DNA of 64,000 bases, from contig WJME01000033.1 in NCBI GenBank assembly GCA_014728115.1, positions 154,963-218,962 of the forward strand. The letters are read 5' to 3'. A program made the translations under genes and the position numbers. Positions 8,609 to 16,647 of this stretch are shown here, piece by piece. Every line of letters starts with the position of its first letter. The first letter of the stretch is position 1. The notes below the pieces were generated by a model, which was given only the letters and a program-made list of their open reading frames with translations, searched no databases and was not told where the DNA came from. The stretch is from Candidatus Zhuqueibacterota bacterium. GTDB taxonomy: Bacteria > Zhuqueibacterota > Zhuqueibacteria > Residuimicrobiales > Oceaniaggregativiventaceae.

Positions 8609-9514
8609 TTAGAGGTTTACATGGGTCATTTGGACGATAGCATTCGCCCGTATTTCAATATCTTCATTTTTCAAGGACTTTAACCGGTCCATACTAAAAG
8701 CTTCTACACAAAACGAGGCCATGGCACTGGCATAGACAACAGCTCTTCTCAGATGGGCATCATCGATTTTATCGAACATGGCCAGGTACCCCATAAAGCC
8801 TCCGGCAAAGGTATCGCCGGCGCCAGTGGGATCATAGAGATTTTCAACCGGAAAAGCAGGACAAAAGAAATAGGAATCATTATGAATCAAAAGTGCACCA
8901 TGTTCACCCTTTTTGATGACCAGTGTTTTTGGTCCCATGGCCTGAATTTTTCGGGCACCTGTAAACAGGTTGTGCTCACCGGACAGATCTCTTACTTCAG
9001 AATCATTGATCATCAACGCATCAACAACAGACAATGTTCGTTTCAATTGTTCGAGAGACCCCGAGATCCAGAAATTCATCGTATCCATGGCCACAAATTT
9101 GGGATGACGCGTTTGTTGCACGACATGATACTGCAAATCAGGATTGATATTTGCCAAAAAGACATAGTCGCTGTCTTTATAGGATTCGGGCAGAACCGGA
9201 TTAAAATGCTCAAAGACATTGAGTTCAGTATAGATGGTCTCCCTGTCATTCATGTTATCCAGGTATCGGCCTTTCCATCTGAATGTCTTGCCTTTTTCCC
9301 GGACCAGACCTTCCATATTTACATTGCGATGATAAAGAAAATCGATATCCTGCATATCAAAATCATCACCTACAACGGCCACTAGATTGACCGGAGAAAA
9401 ATAGCTTGCTGCTGTTGAAAAAAAAGTAGCGGACCCTCCCAGAGCATCATCCACCTTGGCAAACGGAGTTTCAACAGAATCATAAGCCATGGAACCAACG
9501 ACCAGAACACTCAT
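8609..9514 (-). CDS. PfkB-family carbohydrate/nucleoside kinase
   Basis: 301 residues. The N-terminal PfkB signature reads 'GGSATFFSTAASYFSPVNLVAVVGDD' and the C-terminal anion-hole and catalytic motif is 'DPTGAGDTFAGGFMGYLA', with the catalytic Asp in GAGD. The family phosphorylates sugars or nucleosides with ATP; the N-terminal pattern and acidic lid resemble the adenosine-kinase-like subgroup of unknown substrate. The gene sits between argS and yjbQ (gaps of 28 and 14 bases), a context that does not reveal a sugar pathway. Confidence 0.88.
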   Translation of the reverse strand: MSVLVVGSMAYDSVETPFAKVDDALGGSATFFSTAASYFSPVNLVAVVGDDFDMQDIDFLYHRNVNMEGLVREKGKTFRWKGRYLDNMNDRETIYTELNVFEHFNPVLPESYKDSDYVFLANINPDLQYHVVQQTRHPKFVAMDTMNFWISGSLEQLKRTLSVVDALMINDSEVRDLSGEHNLFTGARKIQAMGPKTLVIKKGEHGALLIHNDSYFFCPAFPVENLYDPTGAGDTFAGGFMGYLAMFDKIDDAHLRRAVVYASAMASFCVEAFSMDRLKSLKNEDIEIRANAIVQMTHVNL

Positions 9515-9542
9515 AACTTTTCACCTCTGTTTATCTAAAGAG

Positions 9543-11192
9543 TTACATGGTTTTTGGAGCAGAAATTCTCAAGAGTGCCAATCCATTTTGCAAAACTTGT
9601 CGAGCTGCCTGACACAATTTCAAACGCGCTTGCGTCAAATCACGATCTTCACTGACCACCCGGTTATCGTGATAAAACCGATGAAAAGCGGTAGCCAGTT
9701 CGTGTAAATAATTTGGAATACGATGTGGCTCGATGCTCTCAGCAGCTTTGGCAATGATATCTGGATAGTCCAATAGTTTTTTGATCAGGGCCATTTCTGA
9801 AGGGTGCTGCAAAGGACTCAAATCAGACGCGGGTTCAACCCTTACGCCTTGCTCTTCGGCATAGCGAATAATGTTGCAAATACGGGCGTGGGCATATTGA
9901 ACATAGTATACAGGATTTTCATCCGATTGTTTCTTTGCCAAATCGATATCAAAATCAAGCGGCTGCGAAATACGACGATCGAGGAAAAAGTAACGTGCAG
10001 CATCCACACCCACTTCTTCGATCAGTTCATCCATCTCGATAATCTCCCCTGCGCGCTTGGACATTTTTACAACCTCGCCTCCGCGGAAAAGATTTACCTG
10101 TTGGATAATTTCCACCTGAAAAGAATCAGCCGGATGACCGAGTGCGATCATGGCGGCACTCATGCGGTTGATATAGCCGTGATGATCAGGGCCCCAGAGA
10201 TCATAATTCTTTTCAAATCCGCGATTGTACTTTGTTTGATGATACGCAATATCGATCATAAAATATGTCGGTTCACCCTGGCTGGTGATCAACACACGAT
10301 CTTTCTCATCCCCAAACTCGCTGGATTTGAACCATACGGCACCCTCTTTTTCGTAGACCAATTGTTTCTCTGATAGCACTTGGAGAATATTGGTATGAGC
10401 ATCCAAAGTGCGCAATTCACTTTCATGGTACCAGCGGTCAAATTGTAAATTATATTTTTGCAAACTGGCTTTTTGACGGCTGATCATATGGTCCAATGCC
10501 ATTTGGCTGAACAACACAGCCCGCTCTTGTTCAGCCATATCGACAAACTCTGCCCCCCTATCCTCGATGATTTCCCGGGCAAAATCAACCAAATACTGCC
10601 CGTGGTAACCCTCCTCAGGGACCTTTCGATCATATCCAAGCGCACTCATATATCGGGCGCTCAACGATTCGCCTAATAATTTTATCTGTCTGCCGGCATC
10701 ATTCACATAAAATTCACGACTGGCATGATATCCGACAGCTGTAAAAAGACTGGCTAGTACATCTCCAATCGCTGCTGCTCTGGCACTGACAATATTTAAA
10801 GGTCCTGTAGGATTGGCACTAACAAACTCGAAAAGCACATTGCCTGATTTTTCATCCCCTTTGCCCCAGTCTTGTCCTTCCTGCAGAATTGTTTCCACGA
10901 TATTTTGCAGGGCAGGATTGGCAAGAAAAAAATTAATAAAACCGGGCCCCGCAATCTCAACCTTACTGATTACATTGGGGTCAAGTTCCAATTCATTGAC
11001 AATATCTTGTGCGATTTGGCGGGGAGCCTTTCGGGCTATTTTTGCCAGGTTCATAGCAATGGTGATCGCAAAATCCCCAAATTCTTCCTGCTTTGGCTTT
11101 TCCAGTACCAAATCATCGAGTGCAAAATCCGTATATCCCAATCGATGCAGGGTTTGTAGAATGGTTTTCTTGACATAAATCTGTGGTTTCAT
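9543..11192 (-). CDS. argS: Arginyl-tRNA synthetase with an atypical HIGH motif
   Basis: 549 residues, class I synthetase charging tRNA-Arg in the cytoplasm. It has the N-terminal Add1-type domain ('EFGDFAITIAMNLAK'), the Rossmann catalytic domain and the C-terminal DALR anticodon-binding domain ('QYAHARICNIIRYAEE' to the end). In the first signature the usual PLHVGH appears as PLN133-I-V-S136, so both histidines of HIGH are absent, although the flanking 'SANPTGP' and 'ARAAAIGD' are intact. The second signature is 'VVKMSKRAGEIIEMDELIEEVG'. I believe this HIGH variant occurs in some other ArgRS lineages. As this appears to be a full-length housekeeping gene in an operon, it should be active. 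rsfS precedes it by two bases. Confidence 0.95.
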   Translation of the reverse strand: MKPQIYVKKTILQTLHRLGYTDFALDDLVLEKPKQEEFGDFAITIAMNLAKIARKAPRQIAQDIVNELELDPNVISKVEIAGPGFINFFLANPALQNIVETILQEGQDWGKGDEKSGNVLFEFVSANPTGPLNIVSARAAAIGDVLASLFTAVGYHASREFYVNDAGRQIKLLGESLSARYMSALGYDRKVPEEGYHGQYLVDFAREIIEDRGAEFVDMAEQERAVLFSQMALDHMISRQKASLQKYNLQFDRWYHESELRTLDAHTNILQVLSEKQLVYEKEGAVWFKSSEFGDEKDRVLITSQGEPTYFMIDIAYHQTKYNRGFEKNYDLWGPDHHGYINRMSAAMIALGHPADSFQVEIIQQVNLFRGGEVVKMSKRAGEIIEMDELIEEVGVDAARYFFLDRRISQPLDFDIDLAKKQSDENPVYYVQYAHARICNIIRYAEEQGVRVEPASDLSPLQHPSEMALIKKLLDYPDIIAKAAESIEPHRIPNYLHELATAFHRFYHDNRVVSEDRDLTQARLKLCQAARQVLQNGLALLRISAPKTM

Positions 11193-11194
11193 CG

Positions 11195-11545
11195 TTATTC
11201 CTTAACATGAGTGGTTTTGGCATCAGCCCACAATCGTTCAAGTCCATAATAATCGCGACGTTCAGGCAAAAACAGATGCACAACGACATCTACAAAATCG
11301 AGCAGCACCCAACTCATGACATGAGTTCCCTCAATATGCCAGGGTTTTACCTTTTCTTGCAACAGCGATTTGCTCAGATGATCGATAATGGCCTTAATTT
11401 GTACATCGGCTTCAGCTGAGGCGATCACAAAATAATCAGCTGCCGAGGTTAATCCTTCGAGATCAAGGATAACTATATTTTGACCTTTTTTATCCAAAAT
11501 CAATTCTGCTATACGATCAGCCAGATCGCGTCCCTGTAGTGGCAT
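11195..11545 (-). CDS. rsfS: Ribosome silencing factor RsfS (Iojap family)
   Basis: 116 residues, normal length. Family motifs: 'LILDKKGQNIVILDLEGLTSAADYFVIASAEADVQIKAI' and 'VLLDFVDVVVHLFLPERRDYYGLERLWADA'. RsfS binds ribosomal protein L14 and blocks joining of the ribosomal subunits in starved cells. Its start overlaps the end of the heptosyltransferase gene by 29 bases and its stop is two bases from argS, consistent with translational coupling. Confidence 0.95.
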   Translation of the reverse strand: MPLQGRDLADRIAELILDKKGQNIVILDLEGLTSAADYFVIASAEADVQIKAIIDHLSKSLLQEKVKPWHIEGTHVMSWVLLDFVDVVVHLFLPERRDYYGLERLWADAKTTHVKE

Positions 11546-12623
11546 AAAAATGTCCTATATTTTTGAGTTCTGATACTTTATCAGTTATAACATCAGAAGT
11601 TAATTCGAGCATACATCGAAAATGATCTTTCGGGCATGAATCGGCCCCCATATGAGTGCATGGGCGACAAGGCATTTGTTCATGTTCAACAACACGGCTA
11701 TTGGGGCTTACCGGATAAAATCCTAATTCCCGCGTCGTGGGGCCAAATATTGCGACAACAGGTACATTCAGGGCATCCGCGATGTGCATCAAGCCAGAGT
11801 CATTGGTTACTATAGCATTCATTCGTGCGAGAACACTCGCACTTTGCATCAGCGAGAGCTCGCCGATTAAATTAATGGCACCCGAATCTCCCAATTTTTC
11901 GATTTCTTTTCCTAAATGACGTTCTGTGGGACTTCCCAGGAGCCAGATTTGCCATCCTTCTGAACTTTTTTTTCCGGCGAGTTCTGCAAAATAGTGCACT
12001 GGCCAGCGTTTATTCGCAAACCCGGCACCCGGCACCAGGGCAAGGTGTTTTTGCTGCGCCGAAAAATTTTTCGATTGCATGAATCTGGTAACATCCCTTT
12101 CTGCATCAGGATCGAGATGAAACTCGAGATCAGAGTCTACATCATGGACCCATTCGGCAACAGTATTGAGATATCGTCGATGCACCGGAATGATACGTTC
12201 GTAGAGATTATATTTTAAATTTATCAAGAAAAAGCGAAGCAAACGATATTTCTTATATCGGCGAACGGTTGCTTTTGAAAACAGTGTCAGATACCGTGTT
12301 CGTGGATTATTGTGAACATCGAGTATCAACTCATAATCCTGCGCTTTGATCTCCTTTTTTAATCGTTTCAAGCCCGGCCACCCCTCTTTTTTATCAACAA
12401 CCCTCAACGTGTTGATATAGGGATTTGATCTCATCAGACCAGCATATTCTTTTTTCACCACAAAATCGATGGTGGCCGAAGGAAAATGCTGCGCAAGATG
12501 TTTGAGCAGCGGCATGGTCAGCACGATATCGCCTATGGAGGATAATCGCAAAACCAAAATACGCGAAAACTCGGATTTTTCTCTGCGTGTTTTTTTTACA
12601 TATCCAAACAATGATTTGCTCAT
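11517..12623 (-). CDS. Glycosyltransferase family 9 (ADP-heptose:LPS heptosyltransferase-like)
   Basis: 368 residues. N-terminal 'ILVLRLSSIGDIVLTMPLLKHL' is the GT9 opening motif. The C-terminal nucleotide-sugar domain carries 'LVPGAGFANKRWPVHYFAELA' and 'TNDSGLMHIADALNVPVVAIFGPT'. The Cys-rich 'CRPCTHMGADSCPKDHFRCM' near the end is typical of WaaC/F/Q-type enzymes. GT9 enzymes add heptose to the inner core of lipopolysaccharide at the cytoplasmic face of the inner membrane, which implies that this organism makes LPS. The start forms an ATGA overlap with the apbE stop. Confidence 0.92.
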   Translation of the reverse strand: MSKSLFGYVKKTRREKSEFSRILVLRLSSIGDIVLTMPLLKHLAQHFPSATIDFVVKKEYAGLMRSNPYINTLRVVDKKEGWPGLKRLKKEIKAQDYELILDVHNNPRTRYLTLFSKATVRRYKKYRLLRFFLINLKYNLYERIIPVHRRYLNTVAEWVHDVDSDLEFHLDPDAERDVTRFMQSKNFSAQQKHLALVPGAGFANKRWPVHYFAELAGKKSSEGWQIWLLGSPTERHLGKEIEKLGDSGAINLIGELSLMQSASVLARMNAIVTNDSGLMHIADALNVPVVAIFGPTTRELGFYPVSPNSRVVEHEQMPCRPCTHMGADSCPKDHFRCMLELTSDVITDKVSELKNIGHFYATTGTRSG

Positions 12624-13675
12624 TTTTTTTCAAAATGATCCAGACCGGATGTGGTAACGACATCAAGCCGGCTATTTTTCTCAGTAATAAACAGTGCCTC
12701 CACCTCTTGCCACTGATTGACAACGCTCATGCCTTGATCAGGGCCCAAAATAAAAAGCGCGGTTGAAAGCGCATCGGCCAGTGCACATGACGGGGCGACC
12801 ACGGTCACACTCGCACATTTTCTGCCGGGGTATCCGGTTTTTGGATCAAGAATATGATGATACCTCACAGAATCAAAAACAAAATAGCGCTCATAATCCC
12901 CAGAGGTCGCGACAGCCCCTTTGTCCTTTTGAAAACGTCCCAAGAATTCTCTTCGTTCCCTTGGATGACGCACATAGACACGTCGTTTACCCCGAGTCAG
13001 TTCGCCTGCGAGAGCTCTCAGATCTCCGCCGGCATCGACTAGTGCATTTTCGATACCTGCATTTTCAAGGATTTCGATGGCCTGGTCAACGGCATATCCT
13101 TTGGCAATCCCTCCCAGGTGTAACGCGACATTGTTTTTTTTGAAATGAATGGTCGAATCCCTGAGCTCGATCCATTTCGCACCTACCAAAGCAAGGCATG
13201 AATCTATTGGATGCTGTGCTGGAACAGAAAAGGATTCGGAATACCCAAATCCCCACAAATGCATGAGGGGTGCTATTGTGACGGTAAATGCTCCTTTTGA
13301 CCGCTTTTCCACCTCGAGTGCTATGGTGAGAATTTCCTGCACGGATTTGGAAAGCGTCACAAATTGTTTGGCCGCCGTTTGGTTGATATGAAATATCTCG
13401 CTCGTGCTATCAAACGATGAGGAGAGCTGCTCGATCGTCTTCATTCTGTCAATGGCCGCATCAATAGCTTCATTGATCAGAGCCGGCGGTTTTTCATCAA
13501 ATACGCGGATGCTGATAAACGTATCCATCATTAAGACAGATTTCTCAATGGGATTCCATTGGGGGGTTGGCTCACAACCCTGAATAACCACATTCAAGGT
13601 GACCAACAAAGAGATTACCTTACGGCGAGAAAACGTTTTATTTATCGCGATCGACAGTAAATTTAACGAGGTCAT
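12620..13675 (-). CDS. apbE: FAD:protein FMN transferase ApbE, lipoprotein
   Basis: 351 residues. ApbE covalently attaches FMN to a Thr of target flavoproteins such as Nqr/Rnf subunits in the periplasm. Motifs: 'MDTFISIRVFD', 'LGGIAKGYAVDQAIE', 'ALVDAGGDLRALAG' and 'YHHILDPKTGYPG'. The N terminus has basic residues, a hydrophobic segment and a weak lipobox ending 'VVIQGC', so an exported lipoprotein is likely. The ATG at 13675 overlaps the end of the prenyltransferase gene by 38 bases; no better in-frame start exists before the signal segment. No FMN-acceptor protein is in the window. Confidence 0.92.
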   Translation of the reverse strand: MTSLNLLSIAINKTFSRRKVISLLVTLNVVIQGCEPTPQWNPIEKSVLMMDTFISIRVFDEKPPALINEAIDAAIDRMKTIEQLSSSFDSTSEIFHINQTAAKQFVTLSKSVQEILTIALEVEKRSKGAFTVTIAPLMHLWGFGYSESFSVPAQHPIDSCLALVGAKWIELRDSTIHFKKNNVALHLGGIAKGYAVDQAIEILENAGIENALVDAGGDLRALAGELTRGKRRVYVRHPRERREFLGRFQKDKGAVATSGDYERYFVFDSVRYHHILDPKTGYPGRKCASVTVVAPSCALADALSTALFILGPDQGMSVVNQWQEVEALFITEKNSRLDVVTTSGLDHFEKK

Positions 13676-14624
13676 CTAAAGCCTGCTTTGCATCACCCTC
13701 CGGATACGACTGCAAAATGGACAAAGCTTTGTCAGCATAATTGGCTGCGACTTTTTTGGCATATTCGACGCCCCCGTGACTGACTGCAAATTCGACGACA
13801 CGATCGAGTTGATCATCATCTTCGACGCCACCGCTCAAGATATCTCGAATCTCTTGAGAAAGCGACTCTTTGGCCAGGTTAAACGCGTATATGAGGGGTA
13901 GAGTAATTTTGCTCTCTCGAATATCACTGCCAGTTGGCTTTCCCATAGCATATCGGTTACCCACATAATCCAAAAGATCATCCTGAATCTGAAAAGCCAT
14001 ACCCAGATGATTGCCATAATCGCGCATCTTTTGTCTTGAATAGGGGTCATCGTTGACTGAAAAAGCACCCAGTTCACAAGCAGCACTGAAAAGTGAGGCT
14101 GTTTTTTTATATATTAAATCAAAATAGACAGATTCGGTCATTTCAAAATCGCGCGCCCGCTCTATTTGCAACAATTCGCCTTCGGTGATTTCCTTTGCGG
14201 CACGAGAAAAAACAGCCAGGACCTCATGATCCCGTATATCAAGCATCGTCGTAAGGGTTTTTGAAAATAAAAAGTCACCGACCAAAACGGAAATTTTATT
14301 ATTCCACAGGCTATTGACCGTGGGCTCTCCGCGGCGCATATCAGAGGCATCTACGACATCATCATGGACCAGTGTCGCGGTATGTAAAAGCTCGATAACA
14401 AGTCCACATCCCAGGGTCTTGTCATTGATCTGACCGTGCAGCTTGGCACTTAGAAACAGCAAAATCGGCCGGATCCGTTTTCCTTTAAGCCCGGAGATAT
14501 AATGCACGACTTGCTCAGCTAGCGGGATATCCGCATGCAAGTTATCTTTGAAAGCACTTTCAAATTCAACCAGATTCTCCTCGACCGGAGCCGCTATCGA
14601 CATCATATCCACAATCTGTTCCAT
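13638..14624 (-). CDS. Polyprenyl (octaprenyl-type) diphosphate synthase
   Basis: About 328 residues from the ATG at 14624. Trans-prenyltransferase that elongates allylic diphosphates with isopentenyl diphosphate, probably for the menaquinone side chain. First Asp-rich motif 'LVHDDVVD', second 'FQIQDDLLDYVG', plus 'GKRIRPILLF' and 'GGVEYAKK'. The open frame extends up to a TTG at 14678, but that TTG is the first half of a TTGACA -35 box, so translation starts further down, at 14624 or at a second Met about six codons later. It is the first gene of the long minus-strand operon ending at the ABC ATPase. Confidence 0.92.
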   Translation of the reverse strand: MEQIVDMMSIAAPVEENLVEFESAFKDNLHADIPLAEQVVHYISGLKGKRIRPILLFLSAKLHGQINDKTLGCGLVIELLHTATLVHDDVVDASDMRRGEPTVNSLWNNKISVLVGDFLFSKTLTTMLDIRDHEVLAVFSRAAKEITEGELLQIERARDFEMTESVYFDLIYKKTASLFSAACELGAFSVNDDPYSRQKMRDYGNHLGMAFQIQDDLLDYVGNRYAMGKPTGSDIRESKITLPLIYAFNLAKESLSQEIRDILSGGVEDDDQLDRVVEFAVSHGGVEYAKKVAANYADKALSILQSYPEGDAKQALDDLVKFTVDRDK

Positions 14625-14649
14625 CGCTAAATAGTAGAAAAGTTCAGTT

Positions 14650-14678
14650 AATTTAATAAAAAAGCATATTATTGTCAA
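14650..14678 (-). promoter_or_regulatory. Promoter of the ispB-like to ABC ATPase operon
   Basis: Minus strand TTGACA (14678-14673, perfect consensus), 17-base spacer, TAAATT (14655-14650, four of six). It lies just upstream of the prenyl synthase ATG and inside what would otherwise be read as an N-terminal extension. Confidence 0.5.
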
Positions 14679-14762
14679 TACATATACATTTGGCTTTAAT
14701 AGAGTTGTCCTGGGAAATCAAAACCAGCGATCTACAAAAAGCCAACGATTATTGACGATTGA

Positions 14763-16643
14763 TTATTTGTTAACATAATTCGAGTGTTGACTATTCACAC
14801 TAATTGATTGCAAGAAAGTGTCTGTCGCCTTGGCGACCGGTAATTTGATGGAAAATTGTGTTCCTTTATCTTCTTTGCTCTTTACAGAAATATCACCTCC
14901 CTCACGCTTGATAATCGTATAAGAGAGATACAAGCCAAGGCCTGTCCCCCCCTGATTGCGTTTGGTTGAAAAGAATGGTGTGAAAATATGTTTTAAATTC
15001 TCTTCGGATATTCCCTTACCTGAATCGATAAAGTCTATGGTCACCCATTGGTCATCAGGCAAGGTTCTGGTTCTGATCAGTAATTTGCCACCCTCTGGCA
15101 TGGCTTGTACGGCATTGAGAATGATATTGAGAAATACCTGTTTTAAAGAATCCAGGCTAAAAAATGTTTTGGGGGTATCCTGTATTTCCTTGACAATTTC
15201 TATATTTCGGCGATTGACATCTTTTTCCAACAGATCGAGTGTTTGATCCAAGAGCTTTCTCAGATCGATACGCTCGCGCTCATAGTCGGAGTGGCGAGAA
15301 AATTGTAGCAAATTGTCTATGATAATAGATGCACGTCGTACGTTCTTTTTGATGATCGAAAGTCGATTTTCCACAGTCGCATCTTTATTTTCCAGAATCT
15401 CTTCAATCGTATATCGGGCCGTTTCGATAATATTGAGTGGATTGCGCAACTCATGCGCAATTCCCGATGACAGCAGACCGATCGATGCCAATTTTTCGGC
15501 TTTGATGAGTTGTTTTTCTATTTCTTTTTGGTCGGTTACATCTTTGACATACTCGATTAAAAATTCCGGTTTGCCATCCAAGCCGGCCATGGGATAAGTC
15601 CAGATGTGGAATGTACGACCGTGATAAAAAATTTCCAAAAATCTGGCTTCGCCGGTAGCAAAGGTTTCCCTGGCAGGACAATTATCGCATGGTGTCGAAC
15701 GATTGAACAACGCTTTGTAACATTTTTCACCGACCAGTTTTTGTGCATGCTGGGTCACTGCCTGAGCATACCGTTTATTGCCCATGATCAGATTGTGTTC
15801 ACGATCCTGTACCGATATCAGGTCAGTGATGCCATCAAACAAAGAAATCAGTCGTTGCCGGCTCAACAATAATTGCTTTTGCATTTTGAACTTTTCGCTG
15901 ATATCCCTTACAAAAAGTTGTACAACTTTTTTGGGGCCAATACTCACAAGACTGGCATTGACATCAACAGGAAAAAGCCGATTATCGGAACGTACAAGAA
16001 AGATTTGATCAGAATTTGCATGACCTTTTTCCCTCAAGTCGCTGTAAAATTTGTGCCATTCTTTTAAAGATCGTTGTGAGCATAAATCCTGAAAAGGACG
16101 CTGCATCAGTTGAGTGCTTTCCAGTCCGATCAGCTCTTCTGCTCGCTTGTTCACCTGAATCATATGGAGGGAAACCGCATCGATGATAAAGATCGCAATG
16201 CTGGCCCGATCGAAAAGAGCAAAAAACCGCTGTTCACTCTGCTGCAATTGGGAAGAAAGACGCTTTTCCTTCATCGCCCTTTCAATGACACTGGGTAAAA
16301 GGTCCAAATAATCTTTACTTTTTACCAGGTAATCATAGGCTCCCTGGCGCATGGCCTGAACAGCGATACGTTCATCGCCCTGCCCTGTAACCATTATCAC
16401 AGGAATGGAAATCTTTAAATCCTTGATCTTTTTCAAGGCTTGTAATCCATTCAGTCGGGGAAGATGATAGTCCAGCACCACAACATCAAAGCTCTGTTCC
16501 TGTAACAGATGTAAGCCTGACTCGGCATCATGTGCGATAAACGATTCGATAGCAAATTCACTGCGACCGGTGATCAGCTTCATCAATCGTGCCTGTTCAG
16601 GATTATCCTCAATCAGCAGCACTTTATAGGGATCTTGGTTCAT
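14763..16643 (-). CDS. Receiver-PAS-PAS histidine kinase
   Basis: About 626 residues from the ATG at 16643, five bases after the upstream kinase stop; upstream codons belong to that gene. Order: receiver domain (about 5-125; 'LLIEDNPEQ', acceptor Asp in 'VVLDYHLPRLNG', 'VTGQG', 'LVKSKD'), PAS (about 145-260), PAS (about 270-385, with a 'PCDNCPA' Cys pair seen in PAS domains of redox or metal sensors), then a HisKA domain with H box 'GIAHELRNPLN' and a HATPase with 'NIILNAVQAMPEGG', 'DSGKGISE' and 'GGTGLGLYLS'. There is no membrane segment. A leading receiver means it is probably controlled by another kinase, most simply the GAF kinase encoded directly upstream. No DNA-binding output is nearby. 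Confidence 0.92.
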   Translation of the reverse strand: MNQDPYKVLLIEDNPEQARLMKLITGRSEFAIESFIAHDAESGLHLLQEQSFDVVVLDYHLPRLNGLQALKKIKDLKISIPVIMVTGQGDERIAVQAMRQGAYDYLVKSKDYLDLLPSVIERAMKEKRLSSQLQQSEQRFFALFDRASIAIFIIDAVSLHMIQVNKRAEELIGLESTQLMQRPFQDLCSQRSLKEWHKFYSDLREKGHANSDQIFLVRSDNRLFPVDVNASLVSIGPKKVVQLFVRDISEKFKMQKQLLLSRQRLISLFDGITDLISVQDREHNLIMGNKRYAQAVTQHAQKLVGEKCYKALFNRSTPCDNCPARETFATGEARFLEIFYHGRTFHIWTYPMAGLDGKPEFLIEYVKDVTDQKEIEKQLIKAEKLASIGLLSSGIAHELRNPLNIIETARYTIEEILENKDATVENRLSIIKKNVRRASIIIDNLLQFSRHSDYERERIDLRKLLDQTLDLLEKDVNRRNIEIVKEIQDTPKTFFSLDSLKQVFLNIILNAVQAMPEGGKLLIRTRTLPDDQWVTIDFIDSGKGISEENLKHIFTPFFSTKRNQGGTGLGLYLSYTIIKREGGDISVKSKEDKGTQFSIKLPVAKATDTFLQSISVNSQHSNYVNK

Positions 16644-16647
16644 ATGT

